Below, in pieces: positions 1-8,630 of a DNA stretch of 64,000 nucleotides. Source of the stretch: Paenibacillus sp. JNUCC-31 (GTDB taxonomy: Bacteria > Bacillota > Bacilli > Paenibacillales > Paenibacillaceae); assembly GCF_014844075.1 (NCBI RefSeq), contig NZ_CP062165.1, forward strand, positions 6,014,001-6,078,000. Direction: 5' to 3'. Both the position numbers and the translations under genes were made by a program. Position 1 is the first letter of the stretch; every line of letters begins with the position of its first letter. Below the pieces are notes generated by a model, which had not been told where the DNA came from, did no database searches, and saw only the letters and a program-made list of their open reading frames with translations.

Positions 1-75
1 ATGGAATACACAATGGATTAAGTTATGAACGCGGATGAGCTGTGATGTGGACTCTTTCAGAAAAAACAGTTTATG

Positions 76-121
76 TTTAACGCCTTCATCGTTAAAATTA
101 GATTCTCTGACTAATGAAGGC
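76..121. promoter_or_regulatory. Overlapping inverted repeats in the yesM-type leader
   Basis: Two inverted repeats lie just upstream of the first gene. TTTAACG at 76-82 is complementary to CGTTAAA at 90-96 (7-bp arms, 7-bp spacer). GCCTTCAT at 82-89 is complementary to ATGAAGGC at 114-121 (8-bp arms). They share bases 82-89, so they could be mutually exclusive RNA structures, or the first could be a protein operator. No T-run follows, so this is not an ordinary terminator. Bases 1-75 show nothing I can identify. Confidence 0.4.
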
Positions 122-137
122 AAAGTGAGGTAAGAAG

Positions 138-1895
138 ATGTCATACCGGACGAATCTATTTTCGAAAATGGTCATTTTAATTTTGATTATGCTGGTTCCA
201 GTCGTACTGCTGTACTGGTATTCGAACCATAAAACAACAGCCGTTTTGCGAGATGAACTCAATCGTTCCAACAGCAACCAGCTGGAGTTTTTTCAAAATC
301 AAGTCAATACGCACATCGAGCTGTTATCTTCATGGCCAAATCTGCTCATTCATGACCCTGATATTGCGAGCTTCAGACGGATTTACGCTGACAGTAAATA
401 TTTCGATCTGGATACGATTAATCTCGTGAAACGGATTCAGAACAAGCTAAGTATTCAGGAAAGTTCATCGAATTGGACAACGAAGTTATACCTCTATTCC
501 CCATCACTGGGCAGGGTCGTCTCTGAAAGAGATGCCCGCACCTACGATGAACAGGCACTGCGAGGAAACATATCATCCGGGTGGAATGTTCGCAAGATTC
601 AGGACGGCGATGATGAGCGATTTATATTCAGCTGGATTACCGTATCCCCATATGGCATCAGTGATCCGGCAGCCAATGCCGAAACCGTAATCAAGCTGGA
701 GTTCGACAGTGACAACATTCGTGATATGTTGGATAAATTTAAGGATGATGGACGCCATGATCCCTTCTATTATCGTGAAGAGTCAGGCGTTATTTATAAC
801 CGCACTTCGGATCGTGGTTTGACAGGTCAGCTGATGGACAAGCTGGCGATCGACAAGCTTAAGGATGTGGACAACCGTACAGTAGTCATTGACGGCGAGC
901 CCTACATGGTTAATACGGTGAAGTCCAGCACAACAGGCTGGTATCTCGTGGATTACATGCCATTATCCGCAATTCTGAAGCCCATCCATCAATCTAATAT
1001 CCTGTTTTATTCAGCTATGATCTGTCTGTTATTGATGAGCTTTGGCGTAGCATATCTGTTGTATGTCCAGGTCCAGGTACCTGTCAAACAGCTGATTCGG
1101 GGATTCCAACGATTGAAGCAAGAGGATTATTCAGTCCGAATCACACCCAAAGGACGGAATGAATTCAGCTTTTTGTCCGAACGGTTCAATTCCATGGTCG
1201 AGCAGATTCAACAGTTGTTTCAACATGTGTATCTGGAGCAGATTCATGTACGTGAAGCCCGACTGAAGCAGTTGCAATCACAGATTAATCCTCACTTTTT
1301 CTATAATTGCTTCTCATTCATTACGAGCATGGCGAAGCTGAAGCGTGTCGATGCCGTCGTTGCCATGTCTCATAATCTGTCCCGATACTATCGGTATACG
1401 ACGAGGCAGGAGCGTGATGTGGTGCCGCTCACAGAGGAGATTGAGTTTGTGACTTGTTATCTGGAGATTCAGCAGATGCGCATGGACCGGATACATTTCA
1501 AGATTGACTTATCGGAAGAACTTCTGAGGCAGGAGGTGCCTCCGCTAATTATACAACCATTAGTAGAGAATGCAGTTATTCATGGTATTGAAGCAGATGC
1601 CGAGGCGGGGGGAATTCGGATTTCGGGAGAACAAAGAGAAGGCTTGATGATTCTTACTGTCGATGACGATGGACAAGGTATGGATGCACAGGCCCGCCAG
1701 TTGCTGCTTCACAAACTCACAGGCAGTATGGATCAGGAGATGGGCTGCGGTCTGTGGAACGTCAATCAGCGTCTACAGCTCAGGTATGGGGAACAGGCGG
1801 GACTTCGTGTTACGGAATCACCTCTTGGGGGACTGCGTGTTACCTTGTTGTGGCCTGCAGACGCCGAGAAGACTCTTCCGGAATACGAAGAATAG
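138..1895 (+). CDS. YesM-type sensor histidine kinase
   Basis: A 585-residue membrane kinase of the LytS/YesM group that senses an extracellular cue and phosphorylates a YesN-type regulator. Transmembrane helices lie at about 11-28 and 288-309 and flank a roughly 260-residue extracellular domain of Cache-like size. A HAMP linker (310-365) follows. The His_kinase domain has the phospho-acceptor in QINPHFFYN (His386), and the ATPase domain shows NAVIHG, DDGQGMD and GCGLWNVNQRL. The start has a GAGGT-type ribosome site. The YesN-type regulator gene begins 74 bp downstream, and a sugar ABC transporter and galactan hydrolases follow, so galacto-oligosaccharides or a binding-protein complex are the likely signal (inference). 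Family assignment is secure; the ligand is not. Confidence 0.93.
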   Translation: MSYRTNLFSKMVILILIMLVPVVLLYWYSNHKTTAVLRDELNRSNSNQLEFFQNQVNTHIELLSSWPNLLIHDPDIASFRRIYADSKYFDLDTINLVKRIQNKLSIQESSSNWTTKLYLYSPSLGRVVSERDARTYDEQALRGNISSGWNVRKIQDGDDERFIFSWITVSPYGISDPAANAETVIKLEFDSDNIRDMLDKFKDDGRHDPFYYREESGVIYNRTSDRGLTGQLMDKLAIDKLKDVDNRTVVIDGEPYMVNTVKSSTTGWYLVDYMPLSAILKPIHQSNILFYSAMICLLLMSFGVAYLLYVQVQVPVKQLIRGFQRLKQEDYSVRITPKGRNEFSFLSERFNSMVEQIQQLFQHVYLEQIHVREARLKQLQSQINPHFFYNCFSFITSMAKLKRVDAVVAMSHNLSRYYRYTTRQERDVVPLTEEIEFVTCYLEIQQMRMDRIHFKIDLSEELLRQEVPPLIIQPLVENAVIHGIEADAEAGGIRISGEQREGLMILTVDDDGQGMDAQARQLLLHKLTGSMDQEMGCGLWNVNQRLQLRYGEQAGLRVTESPLGGLRVTLLWPADAEKTLPEYEE

Positions 1896-1969
1896 AGACG
1901 CTGGGTAGAAATGACAAGAAGAAAAGATCATAACACCTTTGTATAACTTAACAGATGGGAGTGACTAGC

Positions 1970-3595
1970 TTGATCGATATATTGCTTGTGGATGACGAAA
2001 CGTATGTGACAGAAAGTCTGGAATTGACCATTCCCTGGGGAGAACTTGGGGTTACAACGGTTTTGCGTGCAGCCTCTGGGAAGGAAGCACTGCAGATCAT
2101 GGAGGAGAATGCTGTAGACCTCGTCGTTACCGATATTCGAATGCCGGGTATGTCCGGACTGGAACTGATTGAAGAGGTAAGCAGCCGATGGCCGCACATC
2201 CGCTGCATCCTGTTGACCGGACACAGTGATTTTCAATATGCCAAGAAAGCCATTCAGCTGCAGGCTGCCGATTATATTCTCAAGCCGGTAAACGATGAGG
2301 AATTCATGGCTTCGGTCTCCTCTGCCATTTCATCCCTGCGGGGGGAATGGGATGAATTCGATAAATACCATCGGCTGCTGTACAGCCGCAAGTCGGATTA
2401 TAAAATTTTACGGGAAAATCTGATGCACGATCTGTTACTGGGCCGCGAAATTACTGCTCGTGCATTGGGTGAACAGCTGGAAAAGTACGAGATTGCGCTT
2501 CAGCCGGACCAGCCAACGGTTATGATGCTTATTCGCCTTACAGGTCGGTTCTCGGCAATGGATCAGCAATCGCTGGATTTGATGGAGTTTGCCGTTGGCA
2601 ATATCGCCGAAGAGGTGTTTGGTCCCCAGTACAATGTATGGTTTGGACGAGGTCCACATGAATGTCTGGTCATGATGATACAGAAAGAGGGCTGGACGGA
2701 GCCAGACTTAACGAATGTGGAAGAACTGAAGCAGCCCGTTGGGACTTTTCGCGAGCATGTTATTCGATACTTGCAAGGCGATCTGTCCATGGTGGTTACA
2801 GCGCCGTTTCCCTATGCTGATCTGACGACCGCTTATCGTAAAGGTTTGGGATCACTGGTACTGTCCGGGCCAGAGGAAAATACGATCATATACATGGATA
2901 ATGAGCTATCCAAACGTCCGGAGAATGATGCAGCACAACAAGTGCTTGAAGAACTGTATAAGCCACCCGTGCTGCCTCAATTGCTTGAAACCAAGCAATG
3001 GGAGGCTGCGGCACGAAAGTTGAATGCCGTTTTTGATGCAGCGGACCGTGCATGTCTCTCCAGAGAACATGTGTATGAGATGTATTTGTCTGTAACGAAT
3101 GCATTTATGTATATCGCGCACAAGCAGGGGCATCTCGTACATGAGATCGATCATGCGGGATTCGACCTGCTGCTGGCACATCAGCTGATTCAATCACCTG
3201 ACAAGCTGCGCCGCTGGGCGACGGAGATGCTTGCCAAGCTGCAGGAAGAGCTGTCAGATCAGGAAGGTGTACAGAGTCGCAGGCACGTCATCAAGCAGGT
3301 ACAGGAGATGGTAACCCGAGATACTGGGCAAGATCTGTCGGTAAAGATGATCGCGGACAAGGTGTATCTGCATCCCGTGTATCTGTCCAAGATTTACAAA
3401 GCCGAAACAGGTGAGGGACTGGGCGATTATATGATTCGTATGCGGATGGAGCGTGCATTGTATTTGCTCAAAAACACAAACAAAAAAATATACGAAATTA
3501 CCAGTGAGCTGGGGTACCAAAATCCGCAATATTTCAGCAAAATGTTCAAAAAACATTATGGAATGACACCGAATGAATATCGGGATCAGGCATAA
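1970..3595 (+). CDS. YesN-type response regulator, REC plus AraC HTH
   Basis: Response regulator partner of the upstream kinase. Residues 1-120 are a receiver domain (LLVDDE acidic pair, phospho-Asp in VVTDIRMPG, Lys in ILKPVN). A middle region of about 300 residues without recognised motifs follows. The last 100 residues are an AraC-type double helix-turn-helix (VYLHPVYLSKIYK, GYQNPQYFSKMFKKHYG). I place the start at TTG 1970, because GGGAG lies 8 nt upstream and the protein then begins MIDILLVDDE. The in-frame ATG at 1955 has no Shine-Dalgarno sequence. It probably activates the weak promoter in front of the binding-protein gene. Confidence 0.92.
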   Translation: MIDILLVDDETYVTESLELTIPWGELGVTTVLRAASGKEALQIMEENAVDLVVTDIRMPGMSGLELIEEVSSRWPHIRCILLTGHSDFQYAKKAIQLQAADYILKPVNDEEFMASVSSAISSLRGEWDEFDKYHRLLYSRKSDYKILRENLMHDLLLGREITARALGEQLEKYEIALQPDQPTVMMLIRLTGRFSAMDQQSLDLMEFAVGNIAEEVFGPQYNVWFGRGPHECLVMMIQKEGWTEPDLTNVEELKQPVGTFREHVIRYLQGDLSMVVTAPFPYADLTTAYRKGLGSLVLSGPEENTIIYMDNELSKRPENDAAQQVLEELYKPPVLPQLLETKQWEAAARKLNAVFDAADRACLSREHVYEMYLSVTNAFMYIAHKQGHLVHEIDHAGFDLLLAHQLIQSPDKLRRWATEMLAKLQEELSDQEGVQSRRHVIKQVQEMVTRDTGQDLSVKMIADKVYLHPVYLSKIYKAETGEGLGDYMIRMRMERALYLLKNTNKKIYEITSELGYQNPQYFSKMFKKHYGMTPNEYRDQA

Positions 3596-3654
3596 TTTTA
3601 ACATCATTCTCGTATATAGGTTGCCAAAGGTGCAGAAATCTTGTTTTCGTGACA

Positions 3655-3683
3655 TAGGCTGAAAGACCCGGCAGGCCTATAAT
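3655..3683 (+). promoter_or_regulatory. Probable activator-dependent promoter of the sugar-binding protein gene
   Basis: A perfect -10 (TATAAT, 3678-3683) has a poor -35 (TAGGCT, 3655-3660) at 17-bp spacing. This suits a promoter that needs an AraC-type activator. It lies between the YesN-type gene and the binding-protein gene. Confidence 0.5.
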
Positions 3684-3719
3684 GAAAGGGTAACCAAAAT
3701 GATTAAGGGGGAACAACTA

Positions 3720-5405
3720 ATGAGAGCGAAATCTACAAAAAAGAGATGGCTGCCGCTCCTCGCTACAACAACGTGTCTTGCTGTCATCCTTACTGCATGT
3801 GGAGGAGGCAACAGTGGCGGTGAGAACGCGGGTTCGAGCACATCAGCCGTTGAAAACGAATACAAAGAAAAATATGATCCGGCAGTAACCATTACAACAG
3901 CATGGGGAATCGACCCTGAGCTAAAATTCAAAAATGGTGAATCCATGGAAAATAACGTGGCAACGAAGTGGGCGAAAGACAAATTCGGAATTGACATCAA
4001 ATCCTTGTGGTCCGTAACAGATACAAATGGTGCTTTTGCAACCAAGCTTCGTCTTGCAATGTCTTCCGGTCAGGAAATGCCGGATGTTGTAACTGTTGGG
4101 GATAATCTGCTTGCCCAGGATCTGATTGATTCCGGCATGTACCAAGAAGTAGGCCCATTATTCGACAAATACGCTTCCGATACTTGGAAAAAAGCAATGG
4201 AGCAGGACCCTAATGTGTGGAACCAGTACAGCCGGGATGGCAAAAGAATGGGGATTCCCGTACTGGACTATGCATACAACAATGACTACCTGCTCTGGAT
4301 TCGTCAGGATTGGCTGGACAAGCTGAACATGAAAGCGCCAAAAACCATTGACGAGCTGGAAGCCGTAATGGAAGCGTTCAAAAATAAAAACCCGGATGGA
4401 TTGGCTCCAGACAAGGTCACTCCGCTGAGTATCGGTTTCAAAACATCCATGAACACATGGATGGGTGATCCATCCTGGATTTTTGGTGCTTACGGTACAC
4501 TGCCATTCCAATGGAATGTGGGTACAGACGGCAAACTGGAGTATGGTTCCATCAATCCGGGCATGAAGCAAGGTCTGACCAAATTGAGCGAATGGCTCAA
4601 AAAAGGATACATCCCTCAGGAAGCAGCGTTATGGGATGAGAACAAAACGGCAGAGCCGGCAGTGGCGGGTACAGCAGGTATTATCCCGGGTCCTTACTGG
4701 ATGAGTGGATGGCCGCTGAAGGATACGGTGAAAAATGCCCCAGGTGCAGTGTGGAAACCGATTGAGATTCCAACCGGTCCTGAAGGCAAAGCGATGCGTC
4801 ACGGTACACAATTTGTAAACGGCGTTATTCTGATCAAGAAAGACATGGAACACCCGGAAGCATTCTTCACATACGAGAATTACCTGTTTGATAATTACGC
4901 AGATCCGAAACCTGGCAGTGAATATGATAACGGTCTGTTTGCAGGCTATGACTATCAATTGGATTCAAATGGAAAACAAATGCCGATTGAAGAAATTGAT
5001 GGCGGGTATGTCAACGTAGTACGTTATTTGCTCGTGCGTGATGGCGCCCGTATTCCGGATGCACAGATGAAAGCCTTGATGAATCTGGCCAATGGAAAAG
5101 AACCTGAAACCAAGCTCGAAAAAGATGTTGCCGTGAACTATGGTAAAGAGACACCTGCCGCAGCGAAAGTGCTGCTGAGTCAGGAAGAAATCTCTTACAA
5201 AAACATGTTCACAGGTCCTACAACACAGACGATGAAATCGAAGCTGGACTATTTGAACAAAATTGAGAATCAAGCCTTTAATGAAATTATTTATGGCAAA
5301 AATCCGGTAGATTCGTTTGATACCTTTGTACAAACGTGGAAATCGGGTGGCGGTGATCAAATCACACAAGAGGTTAACGCATGGTATGACAGTGTGAAAA
5401 AATAA
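3720..5405 (+). CDS. Sugar ABC transporter substrate-binding lipoprotein (LplA-like)
   Basis: Extracytoplasmic solute-binding protein of the LplA/family 1 type, about 561 residues, tethered to the membrane by a lipid. The N-terminus has a basic stretch (RAKSTKKRW), a hydrophobic core and the lipobox LTAC followed by a Gly/Ser-rich linker. The start at ATG 3720 is supported by AAGGGGG about 9 nt upstream; an in-frame ATG at 3699 lies before that ribosome site and is unlikely. Two LplB/LplC-type permeases and GH53/GH42 enzymes follow, so galactan-derived oligosaccharides are the likely substrate. A strong terminator directly downstream separates it from the permeases, probably giving more binding protein than permease. 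Confidence 0.93.
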   Translation: MRAKSTKKRWLPLLATTTCLAVILTACGGGNSGGENAGSSTSAVENEYKEKYDPAVTITTAWGIDPELKFKNGESMENNVATKWAKDKFGIDIKSLWSVTDTNGAFATKLRLAMSSGQEMPDVVTVGDNLLAQDLIDSGMYQEVGPLFDKYASDTWKKAMEQDPNVWNQYSRDGKRMGIPVLDYAYNNDYLLWIRQDWLDKLNMKAPKTIDELEAVMEAFKNKNPDGLAPDKVTPLSIGFKTSMNTWMGDPSWIFGAYGTLPFQWNVGTDGKLEYGSINPGMKQGLTKLSEWLKKGYIPQEAALWDENKTAEPAVAGTAGIIPGPYWMSGWPLKDTVKNAPGAVWKPIEIPTGPEGKAMRHGTQFVNGVILIKKDMEHPEAFFTYENYLFDNYADPKPGSEYDNGLFAGYDYQLDSNGKQMPIEEIDGGYVNVVRYLLVRDGARIPDAQMKALMNLANGKEPETKLEKDVAVNYGKETPAAAKVLLSQEEISYKNMFTGPTTQTMKSKLDYLNKIENQAFNEIIYGKNPVDSFDTFVQTWKSGGGDQITQEVNAWYDSVKK

Positions 5406-5413
5406 GTTTCAGA

Positions 5414-5449
5414 GGCGTGCAGACGGTACAAGTCTGCGCGCTTTTTTTG
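5414..5449 (+). terminator. Intrinsic terminator after binding-protein gene
   Basis: A GC-rich hairpin (GGCGTGCAGAC with GTCTGCGCGC, one G-U pair, 7-nt loop) is followed by seven T. It sits inside the transport cluster rather than at its end. Confidence 0.88.
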
Positions 5450-5567
5450 TCGTTATAAGAACATATTTTTCTTGTAAGAGGACGGACCAGCAGAGGGTGA
5501 ATGATTGGAAATGCAGCGAGTCCAAAGTGGTTGCTTTTGTGCCATTTATATTGCTTTTATGTGCTGT

Positions 5568-5594
5568 TTGACCTATGCAAACGGTTGATATAAT
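5568..5594 (+). promoter_or_regulatory. Possible promoter for permease-hydrolase genes
   Basis: TTGACC (5568-5573) and TATAAT (5589-5594) are spaced 15 bp, slightly short. They lie 58 bp upstream of the first permease gene and after the terminator, so the permease-hydrolase part may have its own transcription start. Confidence 0.45.
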
Positions 5595-5651
5595 CGCAGT
5601 ATAAGCCACTCAGGGAGTACTTGAGTAGGAAGAATTACAGGGGGAGCAATC

Positions 5652-6542
5652 ATGAGAACTTTGAAACGAACTTGGCCATTCCACGTAATGCTGCTGCCAG
5701 CCATCATCTTTCTGATCATTTTCAGTTATATTCCCATGGGCGGCATTGTCATGGCATTTCAAAACTATAAGCCTTGGCTTGGCATAAACGGCTCGGAATG
5801 GGTCGGGCTGGATAATTTTCGATTTTTGTTTGAACGTGAGGACAGCCTGCAGGTCATTTGGAATACACTGATCATTGCAGTACTTAAACTGATATTTAAT
5901 TTATTTGTACCCTTTGTTTTTGCCATTTTGTTAAATGAAGTTCGCAAAATGGCTGTACAACGAACCATCCAGACACTGGTATACTTGCCCCACTTCTTAT
6001 CCTGGGTTATCCTGGGCGGGATTTTGATCGATCTGCTTTCGACGGGAGGCTTGGTGAACCGGGTGCTAGGGAGCTTCGGACTCGGGCCGTACTTTTTCCT
6101 TGGTGATAACAGCTGGTTCCGTTCGACGGTCATTCTGACAGATGTGTGGAAGGAATTTGGCTATAACATGATTGTGTTTCTGGCTGCTCTTGCCGGGATT
6201 AATCCTGCGCTCTACGAAGCAGCAGAAATTGACGGAGCTGGACGGTGGAAACAAACGCTGCACATCACGATTCCTTCACTTGTGCCGATGCTGATGGTGG
6301 TTGGAACACTGGCGCTCGGTAATGTACTCAATGCCGGATTTGACCAGATTTTCAATCTGTACAATCCGCTCGTTTATCAAACGGGTGACATCATTGATAC
6401 ATTCGTATATCGTTCAGCCATGCAAAATGGTGAGATGGGCTTCGCCACAGCAATCGGATTGTTCAAATCCGTGATCAGCATGATTTTGATTCTTGTATCC
6501 TACAGCCTAGCCAAAAAATACGCCGGATACCGCATATTCTAA
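5652..6542 (+). CDS. Sugar ABC transporter permease (LplB-like)
   Basis: Inner-membrane permease of a CUT1-type sugar importer, 296 residues. About six hydrophobic segments are visible, beginning with VMLLPAIIFLIIFSYIP. The cytoplasmic EAA loop that contacts the ATPase is EAAEIDGAGRWKQ at about 184-196. GGGGG lies 6-8 nt before the ATG. It pairs with the next gene (30-bp gap) to form a heterodimeric channel. No ATP-binding subunit is encoded here, so a shared MsmX-type ATPase elsewhere is probably used, as is usual for this family. Confidence 0.93.
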   Translation: MRTLKRTWPFHVMLLPAIIFLIIFSYIPMGGIVMAFQNYKPWLGINGSEWVGLDNFRFLFEREDSLQVIWNTLIIAVLKLIFNLFVPFVFAILLNEVRKMAVQRTIQTLVYLPHFLSWVILGGILIDLLSTGGLVNRVLGSFGLGPYFFLGDNSWFRSTVILTDVWKEFGYNMIVFLAALAGINPALYEAAEIDGAGRWKQTLHITIPSLVPMLMVVGTLALGNVLNAGFDQIFNLYNPLVYQTGDIIDTFVYRSAMQNGEMGFATAIGLFKSVISMILILVSYSLAKKYAGYRIF

Positions 6543-6572
6543 TCGAATGAACAAAAGAAAGAAGGGACCACG

Positions 6573-7451
6573 ATGTATCACAAATCATTGCCTTATCGCG
6601 TGTTTAATATAGTCAATACCTGCTTTCTGATTCTGGTTGCCATCATGTGTATTGTACCGATGATTCATGTCCTGGCCGTATCCTTCAGCACGAAGGCAGC
6701 CGCCGATGCCAATCTGGTTAATCTCTGGCCTGTCGGCTTCTCGCTTGAAGCCTACAAAAAAACGATGAATAATCCAATCTTCCTGAACTCGCTTTGGATC
6801 TCCCTGCTTCGTACCGTCATTGGTACGGCGATTACCTTGCTGATTACCTTTTTGGCGGCGTACCCGTTGTCGAAAGAAAATAGTGAATTTAAAGGAAGAA
6901 CGATATATTCATGGATTTTCGTTTTTAGTATGATCTTTAATGGAGGACTGGTTCCGTTCTATATGGTTATTCAGAAAATCGGCCTGATGGATTCCTTCTG
7001 GGTGCTGGTACTCCCGGGGGCAGTCAACACCTTCCTGGTCATTCTGATGCTGAACTTCTTCCGCGGTATTCCAAAAGAGCTGGAGGAAGCGGCCCTGATG
7101 GATGGAGCTAACCATTTCAGAACACTGTTCACGATCTTCCTGCCCATTTCCATGCCGTCCATTGCAACGATCGCATTGTTCAGTATGGTGTTCCACTGGA
7201 ATTCCTGGTTCGACGGTCTGCTATACATGAATAACGCCAAGGATTATCCGCTGGCTACATTTATGCAAACGGTCATTATCGGACGGGATATGAGCAGTAT
7301 GAGCATGAATCCCAAAGAAATGGAGGCTCTCTCGCAAACTACGGTAAGAGCAGCTCAGATTTTCATCGGAAGTGCACCGATTCTGATTGTGTATCCATTC
7401 CTGCAGCGCTTCTTTGTCAAAGGTATGACCTTGGGCTCAGTTAAAGGCTGA
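6573..7451 (+). CDS. Sugar ABC transporter permease (LplC/YtcP-like)
   Basis: Second permease subunit, 292 residues, about six transmembrane segments. The EAA loop is EEAALMDGANHFR at about 170-182. The C-terminus ends in the KGMTLGSVKG signature typical of LplC/YtcP-type carbohydrate permeases. The ribosome site is AGAAGGG. It is followed after 34 bp by the GH53 gene, so transport and hydrolysis are co-expressed. Confidence 0.93.
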   Translation: MYHKSLPYRVFNIVNTCFLILVAIMCIVPMIHVLAVSFSTKAAADANLVNLWPVGFSLEAYKKTMNNPIFLNSLWISLLRTVIGTAITLLITFLAAYPLSKENSEFKGRTIYSWIFVFSMIFNGGLVPFYMVIQKIGLMDSFWVLVLPGAVNTFLVILMLNFFRGIPKELEEAALMDGANHFRTLFTIFLPISMPSIATIALFSMVFHWNSWFDGLLYMNNAKDYPLATFMQTVIIGRDMSSMSMNPKEMEALSQTTVRAAQIFIGSAPILIVYPFLQRFFVKGMTLGSVKG

Positions 7452-7485
7452 GCCTGCATCTAACATTGAATTGGAGGTTGATAAA

Positions 7486-8595
7486 GTGAGCCATTTAAAG
7501 GAAGAGACATTCATTCTCGGAATGGATGTGTCATTTATGGATGAAATTGAGCAGCATGGTGGGAGCTATCGTGATGAACATGGGCAGCAGGAAGACTTGC
7601 TGACCCTTCTCAAGATGGGAGACGCCAACGCCATTCGTTTGCGTATCTGGAATGACCCTGCAGGTGGATTCTGTAATCTGGAGCGAACGGTAGCAGTTGC
7701 CAAGCGGATCAAGGAGCATGGACTGCATTTCTTGCTGGATTTCCATTATTCTGATCGCTGGGCTGACCCTGCCAATCAATGGAAGCCGAAGGCCTGGGAG
7801 AAACTGTCTTATGAGGACTTGCAACGTGAGGTGTGTAACTACACGGCAGACGTGCTGAGAACGCTCAAAGACCATGATGCTCTGCCGGATATGGTACAAG
7901 TAGGGAATGAAATCACGCCGGGCATGTTGTGGGATGAAGGGCGAGTCAGCGGAGAAGAGCATGATACGGATGAACAGTGGGAGCGTTTTGCTGGCCTTGT
8001 GAAGTATGGTATCGCTGCAGTTAAATCCGTTGATTCGGAAATCAAGAGCATGATTCATATTGACCGCGGCGGCGATAATGCAGAGAGCCGCAAGTTCTAT
8101 GATCGCTTTGAAGCGCTTGGGGTGGAGTTTGATATCATTGGACTCTCGTATTATCCTTGGTGGCATGGAACACTGGACGCATTGCGGGACAATCTGCACA
8201 ACTTGGCTGAACGGTACGGCAAACCGATCAATGTTGTTGAAACGGCTTATCCTTGGACGCTGGAGCAGCCTGATGGCCACGAGTGGATTCTGAATCAGGA
8301 AGAATTGCTTTTGCCAGGGTATCCGGCAAGTGTAGAAGGGCAGACACGTTACCTGAAGGATCTGCTGCAAATTATCCGTGAAGTTCCCGGCGGTCTGGGT
8401 GCCGGATTCTACTACTGGGAGCCTGCCTGGATTCCGAGCAAGGAAGAGTGGTCCGTTGGCCATCCGAATAACTGGGGGAACCTGACGATGTTTGACTTCA
8501 AGGGCCATAAGTTGCAATCGTTTTCAGCGCTCAAGGCCGGGCAGGAAAATGACAAGGAATTGGATGAGCAGCCGAATGTTGCGTTGATCAAATAG
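7486..8595 (+). CDS. GH53 endo-beta-1,4-galactanase, apparently cytoplasmic
   Basis: Arabinogalactan endo-beta-1,4-galactanase (glycoside hydrolase family 53), about 369 residues. The acid/base is Glu142 in VGNEITPG and the nucleophile is Glu252 in VVETAYPW, both in the expected TIM-barrel places. The N-terminus is GMDVSFM. The start is GTG 7486, with GGAGG 8 nt upstream. No signal peptide is present, unlike the secreted GanB of Bacillus subtilis, so it should act on imported galacto-oligosaccharides. It lies between the permeases and a GH42 beta-galactosidase, a complete import-and-hydrolyse set. Confidence 0.92.
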   Translation: MSHLKEETFILGMDVSFMDEIEQHGGSYRDEHGQQEDLLTLLKMGDANAIRLRIWNDPAGGFCNLERTVAVAKRIKEHGLHFLLDFHYSDRWADPANQWKPKAWEKLSYEDLQREVCNYTADVLRTLKDHDALPDMVQVGNEITPGMLWDEGRVSGEEHDTDEQWERFAGLVKYGIAAVKSVDSEIKSMIHIDRGGDNAESRKFYDRFEALGVEFDIIGLSYYPWWHGTLDALRDNLHNLAERYGKPINVVETAYPWTLEQPDGHEWILNQEELLLPGYPASVEGQTRYLKDLLQIIREVPGGLGAGFYYWEPAWIPSKEEWSVGHPNNWGNLTMFDFKGHKLQSFSALKAGQENDKELDEQPNVALIK

Positions 8596-8630
8596 ATAAA
8601 TCAAATTGAGATGAATAAGGAGTTGTCAGT

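Noticed and set aside
7531..8517. 328-codon open frame on the - strand
   Set aside because: It lies entirely antisense to the GH53 gene, whose catalytic motifs are intact. The translated sequence has no recognisable domain and no ribosome site.
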